A DNA stretch of 64,000 nucleotides from Meiothermus cerbereus DSM 11376 (lineage in GTDB: Bacteria > Deinococcota > Deinococci > Deinococcales > Thermaceae), in NCBI RefSeq assembly GCF_000620065.1, contig NZ_JHVI01000004.1, forward strand, positions 62,001 to 126,000, read 5' to 3'. This document shows positions 39,231-51,577 of the stretch, piece after piece. The stretch's first letter is position 1. Every line of letters begins with the position of its first letter. The translations under genes and the position numbers were made by a program. The notes below the pieces were generated by a model that saw only the letters and a program-made list of their open reading frames with translations, was not told where the DNA came from and did not search any database.

Positions 39231-39514
39231 CCCGCTATTGTAAGAGGAGGGGCACTGGATGGCTTGTGATGTGTATGGTTCCAATCCACCCAGCAGCGCC
39301 ACTATGCCAAAAGATGCGCCGGAGCAGGGAAGGGGTTTGCTTACCCGCAGCAGTGCATAGTGGCAAACCAGGGGTTTGCACGGTAAGGTTAGAGCAGTGG
39401 CTGGCCTGCATGACCCGGCTGAGTGGGAAGAAGGCAGGTACCGGCTCTGTTTTTCTGGGCCTTTACCTGAATCTTTGTGCTGGGGGCCCCCCGCATAGAT
39501 AGAACGCTTCTTAT

Positions 39515-40261
39515 ATGAATCAACCCGTTTTGATGCTCAAGAGCCCATTGTTGCAAGTGCCGCACGGCTTTACCACCCGTGAGGGTGGGGTCTCACCTGC
39601 ACCTTTCGATAGCCTCAACCTGGGCATTTCCACGGCTGATAGACCCGATTGCGTACTGGAAAACCGCCGGCGGGTGCTGGCGGCTTTTGGCAACCCGCCC
39701 GTGGTGGGATTAAGTCAAGTGCATGGCAATCAGGTGCATGTGGTTGAGACAGCCGGAGAACGGGAGGGCGATGGGGTGCTCACATCCACGCCAGGGTTGC
39801 TGCTGCGGGTTACTGTGGCCGATTGCTACCCTATTCTGTTACACGATCCGCTGCGGGGGGTGGTGGGGGCGCTTCACGCAGGTTGGCGTGGGGTGGTTTT
39901 GGGCATATTGCCGCGGGCTCTTGAGCTGATGCAAGCCCGGTACGGCTCGAGCCCAGATGACATCCGTGTGGCGGTGGGCCCTGGTATTAGCGGCCCCAAC
40001 TTTCAGGTGGGGCCGGAAGTGCTCGAGCAGTTCGAGCGTCAAGACCTGGCCTTTGCCTGGCCCGACCCAGAGCACTCCGGCAGATACCGGCTCGACCTCG
40101 AGCGAGCCATACGTACCCAGGCCCAGAGGGCTGGCATTTGTCCGCAGCACTACTGGGCGCTAGGACGCTGTACCTATGCCGACCCGCTTTTCTTTTCCCA
40201 CCGGCGCGATAGGGGTCAGACTGGGCGGATGTGGGCTTTGATTATGCTGCCGAGCCAGTAG
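39515..40261 (+). CDS. pgeF: Multicopper-like peptidoglycan editing factor / purine nucleoside enzyme (PgeF, YfiH family)
   Basis: A 248-residue protein of the YfiH/LACC1 (DUF152) family. ADCYPILLHD, HAGWRGVVLG and VAVGPGISGPNFQVGPEV are the family's metal-site and core motifs. Members were first called polyphenol oxidases and later shown to act on purine nucleosides or to edit peptidoglycan precursors; which applies here is open. It precedes the YqeG-like gene on the same strand. Confidence 0.93.
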   Translation: MNQPVLMLKSPLLQVPHGFTTREGGVSPAPFDSLNLGISTADRPDCVLENRRRVLAAFGNPPVVGLSQVHGNQVHVVETAGEREGDGVLTSTPGLLLRVTVADCYPILLHDPLRGVVGALHAGWRGVVLGILPRALELMQARYGSSPDDIRVAVGPGISGPNFQVGPEVLEQFERQDLAFAWPDPEHSGRYRLDLERAIRTQAQRAGICPQHYWALGRCTYADPLFFSHRRDRGQTGRMWALIMLPSQ

Positions 40262-40365
40262 GAGAAAGGGTGCTGGCCCCCAGCGGATTTTTTGCACTTA
40301 AAAAGCCATTTGATTGAGTGGGCTTTGTTCTTCAGTCTTACAAAAGTTTTCGTTACACTAAAGCT

Positions 40366-40920
40366 GTGCTTAAGCCTGGGGCCCAGCTCAACTCGGTTAC
40401 TCAAATTACCCCTGCGTGGCTTCAGGAGCGGGGTTTGAAGGCGGTGCTGCTCGACCTGGATAACACCCTGGTGCCCTATAAGACCTACGGCGAGGCGCCC
40501 GAGGGCTTGCTGACATGGCTGCAAAGCCTTAAGAATGCCGGTATTCCGGTAATGCTCGTCTCCAATGCCAGCCCCTGGCGGGTGCGTTATTGGTGTGAAA
40601 AGCTGGGAATTCCAGGTTTTGGCCCGGCAGGAAAGCCCTGGTTTGGATTTCGCAAGGCCCTGAGGCGGCTGGGCCTGCCGCCCCGCCAGGTGGTCGTGGT
40701 GGGTGATCAGCTTTTTGCCGATGTGCTGGGAGGAAATCTGGCTGGGATGTATACCGTGCTGGTTCCCCCGCTTTCGCAAAACGAGCTGGGGTATACCCGA
40801 CTGGTGCGAAAACTTGAGCGCTGGGTGCTACAGAACCCCAACTTCAGATGCGCCCCAGGAGCCAATGAGGAATTTGACCCAAAAGATTTCTGCCAAAACT
40901 CCACAATAAGCAAAGACTAG
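40366..40920 (+). CDS. YqeG-family HAD phosphatase
   Basis: A 184-residue HAD phosphatase of the YqeG (IIIA) type. DLDNTLVPY holds the catalytic Asp pair, VSNASPWR is motif II, and GKPWFGFRKAL then VVVVGDQLFADVLGGN supply the Lys and the metal Asp. Family members act on phosphatidylglycerophosphate or unknown substrates. The GTG at 40366 is chosen because TACACT ends 6 nt upstream. It lies before pilF; a link to pili is not indicated. Confidence 0.85.
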   Translation: MLKPGAQLNSVTQITPAWLQERGLKAVLLDLDNTLVPYKTYGEAPEGLLTWLQSLKNAGIPVMLVSNASPWRVRYWCEKLGIPGFGPAGKPWFGFRKALRRLGLPPRQVVVVGDQLFADVLGGNLAGMYTVLVPPLSQNELGYTRLVRKLERWVLQNPNFRCAPGANEEFDPKDFCQNSTISKD

Positions 40921-41037
40921 GAGGAAGCGAAGCGATGCCTTATGTTAGCCTGGTAAATAACCCGATGATCTTGTTCATTAAATGGCATTCCATTACTGGC
41001 TCTGGCATTAACAGCTTCGAGTAGGAGGACGGGTCGA

Positions 41038-43695
<2,658 letters not shown>

Positions 43696-43734
43696 ATCAG
43701 GGCCCGCTTTAGGGGTGGTCGGGGGGTATTTGGT

Positions 43735-44448
43735 ATGGCTCGAGCTAAAGCTTCTTACGGGGTATGTAAGCTTTGTGGTTACCGTGGCACCAAGGCCAGC
43801 ATGACCAAACACCTTGCCCGGTGTGTGGAGCAGCCGAGTTCAAACAAAGGAAAGCCGGTTCGCTTGCTGCACCTGCGGATTGAAGACGCTTATAAGCCCT
43901 CGCCCTTCTGGATGGATATCGAGATTAAAGCCAGTGCGTCTTTGCATGTGCTGGACGATCTCTTGCGCGATATCTGGCTCGAGTGCTGCGGCCACCTGAG
44001 CCTGTTCAAAATAGACGGGGTGATTTATGAAGCGGTTATTGACCGCAGTTGGGGACTGGACGACTCAAAGTCCATGGAGGTCGCGCTGGACAAGGTGGTG
44101 CAGGTGGGCTCGAGCTTTGCTTACGAGTACGACTATGGCTCAACCACCGAGCTCCGGCTTAGGGTGCTGGGCGAGCGCGATGCCTACCTGAAGAAAAACC
44201 TGCGCCTGCTGGCCCGCAACGAACCACCGGAGTGGCAGTGTACGGTGTGCGGCCAACCGGCCACCCAGATAGACACCGAGTGCGCCTACGAGATGGACAA
44301 TCCCTTCTTCTGCGACCTGCATGCCCAGGAGCATGTGGAACAGCGCCACGACGGTGACGATTACATGTTCTTACCCGTGGTCAACTCGCCGCGCATGGGA
44401 ACGTGTGGCTATACAGGCCCTGCCGATGAAAGCCCTTACCTGGCCTGA
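43735..44448 (+). CDS. PRiA4_ORF3-like protein with N- and C-terminal zinc-finger motifs
   Basis: A 237-residue protein. Residues about 10-30 are a CxxC...HxxxC finger (VCKLCGYRGTKASMTKHLARC). Residues about 45-155 are the pRiA4b ORF-3 (IS1096 TnpR-like) domain: LHVLDDLLRDIWLECCGHLS, and FAYEYDYGSTTELRLRVLG, which contains the characteristic YxYDxG pattern. Residues 170-225 hold CTVCG and later CDLHAQEHVEQRH, probably a second zinc site. The function of the domain is unknown; it need not mark a mobile element. It follows pilF by 39 nt. Confidence 0.8.
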   Translation: MARAKASYGVCKLCGYRGTKASMTKHLARCVEQPSSNKGKPVRLLHLRIEDAYKPSPFWMDIEIKASASLHVLDDLLRDIWLECCGHLSLFKIDGVIYEAVIDRSWGLDDSKSMEVALDKVVQVGSSFAYEYDYGSTTELRLRVLGERDAYLKKNLRLLARNEPPEWQCTVCGQPATQIDTECAYEMDNPFFCDLHAQEHVEQRHDGDDYMFLPVVNSPRMGTCGYTGPADESPYLA

Positions 44449-44498
44449 GGGCGGGTGGCCCAACCCCATTTGCGGTGTTGGGCGGTAGAATCTCAGCT

Positions 44499-45857
44499 AT
44501 GAGCTGGAAAGACTACTTGCAGCAACACCAGTCCGCCCATCTAGAACACTTCCGCGACTTTCTCGCCATTCCCAGCATCTCGGCCCAGCCCGACCATCAG
44601 GCCGACGTGCGCCGGGCGGCGGACTGGCTGGCCGAGCGCTTCCGCAAGGCGGGTTTTACTGCCGAAGTGCTGCCCACCGCCGGACACCCGGTGGTGCTGG
44701 CCGAATACTGCCCCTACCCCAACCGGCCCACCGTGCTTTTCTACGGCCACTACGACGTACAGCCCGCCGACAACCCCGAGCGCTGGAACTCCCCGCCCTT
44801 CGAACCCACCGTGGTGGATGGGCGTATTGTGGCCCGTGGGGCTTCGGACATGAAGGGCCAGGTCATGGCCTTCCTGCTGGCAACGGAAGCCCTTATTGCC
44901 ACCGGAAACCTGGGCCTCAACGTTAAGGCCCTGATTGAGGGGGAAGAAGAGATCAGCAGCCCCAGCCTGCCTGCTTTTATCGAGCAGAACCGAGCGCGGC
45001 TCCGCTGCGACATGATCATCAACGGCGACAGCGGCCAGCTTTCCGAGACCACGCCGCTTTTAAGCCTGGGTGCGCGGGGCATTTGCGGGCTCGAGTTCGA
45101 CCTGACCGGCCCCAGCCACGACCTGCACTCCGGCTCCTGGGGCGGCCAGGTGCAAAACCCCCTGCATGCCATGGCTGAGCTCATTGCCTCGCTGCACAAC
45201 CCCGATGGCAGCGTGGCGGTAAAGGGCTTTTACGACGATGTGGAGCCCCTAAGCGCCGAACTGCGGGAATGGTACAAGCGCATCCCCTGGAACGAGGAAG
45301 AGATGAAACAGAAGCTGGGGGTGCCCGAGTTTTATGGTGAAGTGGGTTATACCGCCTGGGAACGCATCACCGGGCGGCCTACGCTCGAGGTCAATGGGAT
45401 GTGGGGCGGCTATATGGGGCCGGGGGGCATGACCGTGATTCCTTCCACCGCCCACGCCAAAATAACCTGCCGCCTGGTGCCCCAGCAGGATCCGGAGAAG
45501 ATTGTGACCCTGGTGCGGGCGCACCTAGAAGAGCACCTGCCCAAAGGGGTGCGCCTGCAGGTACGGGTCAAGGAGTCGGGCGCCCCGGCCTTCCGCATGC
45601 GGGCCGATCACCCGGTGGCCGAGGTGGCCCGGGAAGTGCTTACCGAGCTTTATGGGGTGCCGCCGGTGGAGACCATGTTTGGTGGCTCGGTGCCCATTCT
45701 AAGTACCCTTAAGCAACTTCTGGGCCACGACCCGGTGAGCTTTGGCTTTGGCCTCGAGGACGAGCTTATTCACTCACCCAACGAGTTTTTCCGGCTGTCC
45801 AGCTTTGAAAAAGGCAAGCAGGGTTTTGCCCTGCTCCTGATGCGCCTGGCTCGATAA
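44499..45857 (+). CDS. M20-family dipeptidase / metallopeptidase
   Basis: A 452-residue zinc peptidase of the M20 family (ArgE/DapE/carnosinase group). FYGHYDVQPAD gives the first metal His-Asp, RGASDMKGQ the bridging Asp, EGEEEISSP the catalytic Glu pair, and IHSPNEFFRLSSFEKG the C-terminal His ligand. A dimerisation domain lies near 190-310. The ATG at 44499 has TAGAAT 7 nt upstream, so a leaderless mRNA is likely. Dipeptides or N-acyl amino acids are the probable substrates. Confidence 0.93.
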   Translation: MSWKDYLQQHQSAHLEHFRDFLAIPSISAQPDHQADVRRAADWLAERFRKAGFTAEVLPTAGHPVVLAEYCPYPNRPTVLFYGHYDVQPADNPERWNSPPFEPTVVDGRIVARGASDMKGQVMAFLLATEALIATGNLGLNVKALIEGEEEISSPSLPAFIEQNRARLRCDMIINGDSGQLSETTPLLSLGARGICGLEFDLTGPSHDLHSGSWGGQVQNPLHAMAELIASLHNPDGSVAVKGFYDDVEPLSAELREWYKRIPWNEEEMKQKLGVPEFYGEVGYTAWERITGRPTLEVNGMWGGYMGPGGMTVIPSTAHAKITCRLVPQQDPEKIVTLVRAHLEEHLPKGVRLQVRVKESGAPAFRMRADHPVAEVAREVLTELYGVPPVETMFGGSVPILSTLKQLLGHDPVSFGFGLEDELIHSPNEFFRLSSFEKGKQGFALLLMRLAR

Positions 45858-46025
45858 GCGCAGCCAACAAGACAACCCCATGCTGTCCGGTGGTTATCGG
45901 TAGCTGCTAAAACAAGAGGGCAGGTGGTGATAAAGATTGGCTAAACGCCAAGGTTAACGTTGGCTGAATGGCTTCTCACTACTGCCAGACGCTGTATTCT
46001 ACCCTGGGGGTGGAGGAGGCCATAC

Positions 46026-47255
46026 ATGAAGCGAATCTTTTCAACGACCATTGGACTCTTGCTGGCAGGCTCTGCGCTGGCCGCGCCCCAACTCAGCCCT
46101 CAGGGCATCATCGTCAACCCGGTACCCACCGACCTACAGGTGCGGGTCTGGGTCAATAAAGACCCCGGCAAAACCGGCAACCCCGTCTATCAGATTGGGG
46201 AGCGCATCCAGGTTTCGGTGCAGGTTAACCAGGACGCCTATGTGTACATCTTCAGCGTCAAGTCGACGGGCGAGATTGGCCTGATCTTGCCCAACGCCTT
46301 CGACCAGAACAACCTGTTGCGCTCAGGTGAGACCCGCACCTATCCACCCGCCGTGGGTGCCCGCTACAACCTCGAGGTCGCCGGCCCCGAAGGGCAGGAT
46401 CGGGTGCTGGCCATCGCCAGCCGCCAGCCCTTGTCGCTGGCCCAGATTGCCGACATCCAGACGGGCCGGGTGAACGTGCAGGGCGCAGATAACCTGGCTC
46501 GAGCCCTCTCGATTGTGGTCACGCCGCTGCCCCAACAGGACTGGGTTTCCAACGTGGCTTTCTTCATCGTGGGACGGGCGGCAGTTACCCCTGTGCAGCC
46601 CGTACAACCCGGTACCGGCACCCTTAGTGTGAACTCGAGCCCGTCGGGGGCGCAGGTGCTGGTCGAAGGCCGGCTGGTGGGCAGCACCCCCCTTAGCCTG
46701 GTTCTGCGCCCGGGCCGTGTGGATGTGGAGCTGCGCCTGGGGGGTTACCAGTCCTTCCGCACCTCGGCCCAGATTCGGCCTGGCGAGACCACGGTCATCA
46801 ACGCCAACCTGATTGCAGTGGTGCAGAATGGTCTGCTGCAAGTCAACTCCAACCCCCCGGGGGCGCAGGTGCTGTTGGGTGGTCGGGTGGTGGGCAATAC
46901 GCCGCTTAACCTGACCGTGCAACCAGGCCGCTACGAGGTTGAACTGCGCCTGAGCGGTTATCAGAACTTCCGTGCAACGGTAAATGTGGGCAGCGGCCAG
47001 ACCGTGCCGCTGAACGCCACCTTGCAAGCCCTGCGGGGGGCGCTCGAGGTCTTTACCAACGTAGAAGCCCGCATCTTCCTGGATGGGCGCGAGGTGGGCC
47101 AGACCCGCAGCGGCTTCCTGCGCCTTGACGAGCTAGAGGGCGGCAGTGTTCAGGTAGTGGCCCTGGCCCCTGGCTACCGGGTGGTTTTCCAGGATATCCG
47201 CATCGAGGCCGGGCGCACGCAACAGGTACGGCTCGACCTGATGCGGGCCAGGTAG
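46026..47255 (+). CDS. Secreted DUF4384 and PEGA-repeat protein
   Basis: A 409-residue exported protein. Residues 1-20 are a signal peptide (MKRIFSTTIGLLLAGSALAA). Residues about 40-170 are a DUF4384 domain (VNQDAYVYIFSVKSTGEIGL). Two PEGA repeats follow (VNSSPSGAQVLVEGRLVGST and VNSNPPGAQVLLGGRVVGNT), then a diverged third (VEARIFLDGREVGQT). PEGA domains are found in surface-associated proteins of bacteria and archaea. GGAGG lies 6 nt before the ATG. The role is unknown. Confidence 0.82.
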   Translation: MKRIFSTTIGLLLAGSALAAPQLSPQGIIVNPVPTDLQVRVWVNKDPGKTGNPVYQIGERIQVSVQVNQDAYVYIFSVKSTGEIGLILPNAFDQNNLLRSGETRTYPPAVGARYNLEVAGPEGQDRVLAIASRQPLSLAQIADIQTGRVNVQGADNLARALSIVVTPLPQQDWVSNVAFFIVGRAAVTPVQPVQPGTGTLSVNSSPSGAQVLVEGRLVGSTPLSLVLRPGRVDVELRLGGYQSFRTSAQIRPGETTVINANLIAVVQNGLLQVNSNPPGAQVLLGGRVVGNTPLNLTVQPGRYEVELRLSGYQNFRATVNVGSGQTVPLNATLQALRGALEVFTNVEARIFLDGREVGQTRSGFLRLDELEGGSVQVVALAPGYRVVFQDIRIEAGRTQQVRLDLMRAR

Positions 47256-47256
47256 T

Positions 47257-47367
47257 GGCGAACCCCACCTGAGGCTTTCTGTTCGGTGCAGGCCAAAACC
47301 GACTGGGTGTAAGCACAGCTCTCGGCAGCGCTTCAGGTGGGGCCTCAGCCAACCGAACCAAGCAAGC
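47257..47367. repeat. Structured intergenic repeat, copy B
   Basis: Second copy of the element at 33385-33490, again directly after a stop codon. CCCCACCTGA (47263-47272) and TCAGGTGGGG (47333-47342) form a perfect 10-bp outer stem. Inner hairpins are TCGGT/ACCGA (47283-47287, 47298-47302) and AAGCAC/GCGCTT (47311-47316, 47328-47333, one A-C mismatch). A T-A pair in copy A is C-G here in each of the two inner stems. Confidence 0.8.
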
Positions 47368-47392
47368 ACCTTTTATCGCACGCTTCACAGAG

Positions 47393-47416
47393 GTGGCCTC
47401 CCGGATGGGAGGCCAC
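47393..47416. terminator. Perfect hairpin after repeat B
   Basis: GTGGCCTCCC-GGAT-GGGAGGCCAC, a 10-bp stem with a 4-nt loop but no T-run. It may terminate or protect the PEGA gene transcript. The rest of the gap to 47563 holds one more weak stem (GGTGGTC...GACCACC near 47520-47550) and no gene. Confidence 0.45.
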
Positions 47417-47563
47417 TGTGCTGTGTAGAGCGAGCAATCAAACTTGGCATGGGGCTCAATGATTATGGAGAGTTGTGCCTCCCCTTGCTATGCAGGGGGT
47501 TCTTGTGCTGCTTTAGGATGGTGGTCTTCGCCAACGAGAAGTGGACCACCCCGGAAGACCGCT

Positions 47564-48718
47564 TTATACGATTTCTAGAATGGCAAACTTCAAATAATGC
47601 GTCTCGGGCACATTGAGCAAGACTGGATGATCCCAGCCCTGGCCGCGCTTTTCCACCACCCGAACGGTGCGGTGGGCATCACTGGCGGCCTCGGCGAGCA
47701 TCTGATAAAACATGGCTTCGCTCAGGTGATGGCTGCAGGAGGCGGTGGCCAGGATGCCCCCGCGGGGCAGCAGCTTCATGGCCCGCAGGTTAACTTCTTT
47801 GTAAGCAGCATAGGCCCGCTCGAGGTCGCGCCTGCTTTTGGCAAAGGCCGGGGGGTCCAGCACAATCAGGTCGTAATGGGCTCTGCGCCGCTCCTCCTCA
47901 CGCAAAAACTCAAAAGCATTGGCCTCTTTGAAGGTGATGTTGGACAGGCGGTTGGCCTGGGCATTCTCCTGGGCCCTTTGCAGGGCGAGAGCCGAGCTGT
48001 CCACTGCCACAACCTGCTCAAAGCCCTGGGCCAGATGCAAGGCAAAGGAGCCGTGGTAACTGAAGACGTCCAGGGCGGTTTTTCCCCTGTAGGCTTGCAG
48101 CCGAATGCGGTTGTCGCGCTGGTCAATGAAAGCCCCGGTTTTCTGGCCCTCTTTAAGGTCGACCCGATACAGAATGGAGCTCTCCTGCACCATCACCGCG
48201 TCGGGCACCTGACCCAGCAGGGGCTTGACCTCTAGGGGAAGGCCCTCGAGGCTACGGGATTTGTGGTTGTTCTTGGCCAGCAGGCTTTGCGGGGCAACCT
48301 CGCTTCGAATAACTTCCACCAAAGCCTCAGTAAGCGGTTCTAAGGCCGCCGAGCCTACCTGTAAAACCCCGTGACCGGCGTAATAGTCGAGCACCAGGGC
48401 CGGGAGCAGGTCGCCCTCGGCGTGTGCCAGCCGGAAGGCCCCCTGGGGTTCTTGCGTTATGGCCTTTTTACGCCGTCTCAGGGCTTTGCGGAGGTTGTCG
48501 AGCAGGACCTCCTGGGGCCGCTCGGCTTTATCGAAGCTAAAAGCCCGCACGGTGATTTCGGAAGCCGGGTTATACAGGGCCAAAGCCAACACCCCTGCAC
48601 CGGCTTGAACAGGGTACAGACCGGGCTCTTTGGGCCCCCCCACCACATCGCTGCGATAAACCCAGGGATGACGGGCCATCAGCCGGGCTGCACCTCTGGC
48701 ATTAACTCGAATATTCAT
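47564..48718 (-). CDS. 23S rRNA m5C methyltransferase, RlmI/RlmO family
   Basis: A 384-residue S-adenosylmethionine-dependent methyltransferase. Residues 1-75 form an N-terminal PUA domain ([14 protein letters not shown]), and the catalytic domain has [27 protein letters not shown] and the catalytic DPPAFAKS. The Cys of TASCSHHL is the likely catalytic thiol for m5C formation. In T. thermophilus the related RlmO methylates C1942 of 23S rRNA; the E. coli relative RlmI acts at C1962. Which site applies cannot be settled here. Confidence 0.9.
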   Translation of the reverse strand: MNIRVNARGAARLMARHPWVYRSDVVGGPKEPGLYPVQAGAGVLALALYNPASEITVRAFSFDKAERPQEVLLDNLRKALRRRKKAITQEPQGAFRLAHAEGDLLPALVLDYYAGHGVLQVGSAALEPLTEALVEVIRSEVAPQSLLAKNNHKSRSLEGLPLEVKPLLGQVPDAVMVQESSILYRVDLKEGQKTGAFIDQRDNRIRLQAYRGKTALDVFSYHGSFALHLAQGFEQVVAVDSSALALQRAQENAQANRLSNITFKEANAFEFLREEERRRAHYDLIVLDPPAFAKSRRDLERAYAAYKEVNLRAMKLLPRGGILATASCSHHLSEAMFYQMLAEAASDAHRTVRVVEKRGQGWDHPVLLNVPETHYLKFAILEIV

Positions 48719-49049
48719 TTGCGGGTACCGGCTTCACATAAGATGGCCTGCCACATCTTTGTAAAGCTCAGCAAACTCCTTTCTGTGGGGGCAGATGTCC
48801 TCAATGATAGAAGACCTGCCCAAACCTGGTATGAGTCTACCGCTTCTAGCGGCGGGTGATGCGACGGCTCAGCATCCATGCGGCGGTCTCGTGCTCCCTA
48901 GCCCCTGCAAATCGCAATTGTTTTGGCCGATGTGTAAATTTTCTATATTATTGCCATTGCCTGTGGGGCTCGAGGCATTGCAGGGGATGCCTTAATGTAT
49001 GTTTTTATACGATGCTTTGTTCAAACTTGCTGTTGTATGCTATCTCGCG
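48719..49049. other. Non-coding stretch before the V-ATPase promoter
   Basis: About 330 bp, more AT-rich toward its right end, with no ORF of credible codon use. I see no tRNA, clear repeat or long stem. It should contain the promoter of the methyltransferase gene leftward. Confidence 0.5.
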
Positions 49050-49079
49050 TTGACACGAGTCCCAGGGAATCGCTATGAT
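49050..49079 (+). promoter_or_regulatory. Promoter of the V-ATPase operon
   Basis: TTGACA (49050-49055) and TATGAT (49074-49079) stand 18 bp apart. The start point would be near 49086, giving a leader of about 80 nt before atpG. Confidence 0.75.
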
Positions 49080-49094
49080 TCTTGGGGTTCATTT

Positions 49095-49116
49095 TGAGCA
49101 AGTTTTCACTTGCTCA
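49095..49116 (+). promoter_or_regulatory. Hairpin in the V-ATPase operon leader
   Basis: TGAGCAAGT-TTTC-ACTTGCTCA is a perfect 9-bp stem with a 4-nt loop, about 10 nt from the predicted mRNA 5' end. No T-run follows. A 5'-protecting or translation-affecting role is possible. Confidence 0.5.
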
Positions 49117-49165
49117 CTTTCCCGCTGTACAGACCTAAAACGATGGTGGCAAGAAAGGAGGGAAC

Positions 49166-49480
49166 GTGGCTGGATCAGGACTCATAAAAAGCCTTGCGGA
49201 GCGCGAACAGGCCCTGGCTAAGCAGCTTGAAGAGGCCAAGCGGGCCGCGGCAGCCAAAGTCCAGGAGGCCGAGCTTAAGGCCGCCCAGATTATGGCGGAA
49301 GCCGAGCGGGCCGCACAGGACTTGGAAGCGCAGTTCCGGACCCGCACCGCCGAAGCAGTGGCCAGAATTGAAAGCGAAGCCAGGGCCAGGGCTGAAGCGG
49401 AGGCCAGGGCTATTAGCGAAGCGGCAACTGCGAAGGTGGCCGAGGCGGTTCAGGCGGTGCTTAAGGAGGTACTGCCTTGA
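49166..49480 (+). CDS. atpG: V/A-type ATPase peripheral stalk subunit G
   Basis: A 104-residue coiled-coil protein, first gene of the operon. The whole length is Ala/Glu/Lys-rich heptads (AEREQALAKQLEEAKRAA-type pattern with no break). With subunit E it forms the two peripheral stalks that hold the A3B3 head in the rotary enzyme. The start is GTG at 49166 behind AAAGGAGGG. The stop overlaps the atpI TTG start (TTGA). Confidence 0.88.
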   Translation: MAGSGLIKSLAEREQALAKQLEEAKRAAAAKVQEAELKAAQIMAEAERAAQDLEAQFRTRTAEAVARIESEARARAEAEARAISEAATAKVAEAVQAVLKEVLP

Positions 49481-51501
49481 TCGCTCCCATGGAGAAGCTG
49501 ATTGTGGCTGGCCCCAAGCGGCTGGCCCGGGAGCTTTTGGCTGAGCTGCAAAAGGCTGGGGTGGTGCATATTGACCCCCTGCGCCCTGATGAACTGGGCG
49601 AGTACCGCTTGTCCCCGACCGAAGAGGCCGAACTTAAGCGCTGGGAAGCTGTGGTCTCGCAGACCGAGCAGTCGCTGGCTGTAGCCGGCCTGACCCCGCT
49701 GGCGGGTGGCAAGCAGTTTGCGGGGTCGCTCGAGGAGGCCGAGGTCGTCCTTCGTCCGGTGGCCCGTCGGGCCGAGGTGCTGGGCAAGGAGCGCGCGGTG
49801 CTGGAAGAAGAAATCCAGACCATCGAGCTGTTCGGTAAAGCCGTCGAAAAGCTGGCTGCGCTGGTGCAGGGGCTGGACGAGAGCCCCCGGCTGGGGGTGA
49901 TCCCGTTTTTGCTGGCCAAGCCGGAAGAACTCGAGCCGGTGCGTAAGGCCCTGCAGGATGCCCTGGGCGACCGTTTCGTGCTCGAGGCCGAGCCCCTGGA
50001 AAACCAGGTGGCGGCGGTCGTGGTGGTCAGGCGTAGCGAACTCGAGCAGGCCCGCTCCTCGCTTTCCCGCTTGGGCCTGGCCGAACTGCGCCTTCCCGGC
50101 AACTACGGCACCCTGTCCATCACCAAGGCCGCAGCCCGCATGAAAGAACGGGCCAAGCTGGCCCCCGAAGAGCTATTGGGCATCCGCGAAGAGATCGCCC
50201 GACTCTCGAGGGAGTCCAAAGATGCCCTCTTGCACCTGTGGGCTCGAGCCAAGGACGAGGTGGCCCGCTACAAGACCTCTGCCGATATGGCGGCGGGCAA
50301 GTACGGGATTGCCCTTATGGGCTGGGTTCCCCAAAAATCCAAGGGTAAGGTGGAGGAAGCCCTGGGCCGCCTGCGCGACCAGATTGTCTACACCTTCGAA
50401 CCCGTAGACGAGCACCACGAAGGGCATCAGGTTCCCGTAACCCTGGAAAACCCGGCCTGGGCCAAACCTTTTGAGCTTTTGCACGGCTTCCTCAACACCC
50501 CCGCCTACGGCGGGCACGACCCCACCCTGATGATCGCCATCTTCTTCCCGCTGTTTTTCGGCATCGTGGTAGGGGATATCGGCATAGGCCTGCTTTTTTT
50601 GCTGGCTGCCCTCTGGATGGCGGGTAAAGCCCGCCGCGGCGAGACCCTGCGTATCGATTTTCTTGGGGCGGCTTTCGGCCCTGATGTGCTGGGTAAGCTC
50701 TCCATCATTGGAAAATGGATGGCGGGCTGGGCCATCTTCTGGGGGGTGCTGTACGGGGAGTTCTTCGGAACCTTCCTGGAGAAGCTGCGCCTTCCCGGTA
50801 TGTTTGGCCTGAAGGACGGCTGGCGGGTCTTCTATCCGACCGGCCCCGGCTACGATCCCGAGAAGTACTATGGCCTGATCCCCATGGTCATCAACCGCCT
50901 GGATTTCGCCCAAACCGCCAATGGCCTGATGGTCTTTGCCATTATGTTCGGGGTTTTCCAGGTTCTGTACGCTTTCTTCTTGCGTATGCGCCTGGGGCTC
51001 AAACACGGCCACATGAAGCACTTCTGGGAAGGCTTCGGCTATTTCTCGGGTCTGGTGGGTCTGGTGGCCTTCGCCTACAACTTCCTTACCCAGGCCAACA
51101 TCGCCATCCTGAACATCGTCTTTGTGGTGGGCATCATCCTCTTCCTGGTAGGCGTGGCCCTCTCGCGTGAAGTGCTGATGATTGCTGAGCTACCCGGTAA
51201 GGGTGGGCAGATTCTAAGCTATATCCGTTTGTACGCGGTGGGGGTGGCAGGGGGTGTGCTGGCCAGCCTGGCCAACCAGGTGGGCTTTGGCCTGGCGGAG
51301 CGTTTTGGCTTTATTGGCGGTGTGCTGGGATTTTTCATCGGTCTGATCCTGATCCTGGCGATCATCGTCATTACCACCCTGGGCCACGTGATCCAACCCA
51401 TCCGTTTGCTGTGGATTGAGTTTTCCACCAACTTTGGCTTTTTCGAAGAGAGCGGACGGCAGTACAAGCCCTTTAAGTCGGTTAAGGAGCAGAATAGCTA
51501 G
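49477..51501 (+). CDS. atpI: V/A-type ATPase subunit I (membrane stator, a-type)
   Basis: A 674-residue subunit with a soluble N-terminal half (residues 1 to about 330) that binds the peripheral stalks, and a membrane half with about eight helices containing the half-channels and the conserved Arg for proton passage. The protein starts MIAPMEKLIVAGPKRLAREL, like its Thermus counterpart, which supports the TTG at 49477 (GGAGG 7 nt upstream) over ATG 49489. Key membrane segments include GDIGIGLLFLLAALWM and YIRLYAVGVAGGVLASLANQ. Confidence 0.95.
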   Translation: MIAPMEKLIVAGPKRLARELLAELQKAGVVHIDPLRPDELGEYRLSPTEEAELKRWEAVVSQTEQSLAVAGLTPLAGGKQFAGSLEEAEVVLRPVARRAEVLGKERAVLEEEIQTIELFGKAVEKLAALVQGLDESPRLGVIPFLLAKPEELEPVRKALQDALGDRFVLEAEPLENQVAAVVVVRRSELEQARSSLSRLGLAELRLPGNYGTLSITKAAARMKERAKLAPEELLGIREEIARLSRESKDALLHLWARAKDEVARYKTSADMAAGKYGIALMGWVPQKSKGKVEEALGRLRDQIVYTFEPVDEHHEGHQVPVTLENPAWAKPFELLHGFLNTPAYGGHDPTLMIAIFFPLFFGIVVGDIGIGLLFLLAALWMAGKARRGETLRIDFLGAAFGPDVLGKLSIIGKWMAGWAIFWGVLYGEFFGTFLEKLRLPGMFGLKDGWRVFYPTGPGYDPEKYYGLIPMVINRLDFAQTANGLMVFAIMFGVFQVLYAFFLRMRLGLKHGHMKHFWEGFGYFSGLVGLVAFAYNFLTQANIAILNIVFVVGIILFLVGVALSREVLMIAELPGKGGQILSYIRLYAVGVAGGVLASLANQVGFGLAERFGFIGGVLGFFIGLILILAIIVITTLGHVIQPIRLLWIEFSTNFGFFEESGRQYKPFKSVKEQNS

Positions 51502-51577
51502 GGGTGCGTGGCGCCCAATAAACCAGTCCATAATGTGCTGTAGGCACATGGAACCAAGTACCAAAAGGAGAGAAACC

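Noticed and set aside
39266-39502. 78-codon frame upstream of pgeF
   Set aside because: No ribosome site, atypical composition and no similarity I recognise; it spans the pilD upstream region.
43735-44448. PRiA4_ORF3 gene as evidence of a transposon
   Set aside because: Despite the IS1096 TnpR-like name there is no transposase, terminal repeat or composition change around it.
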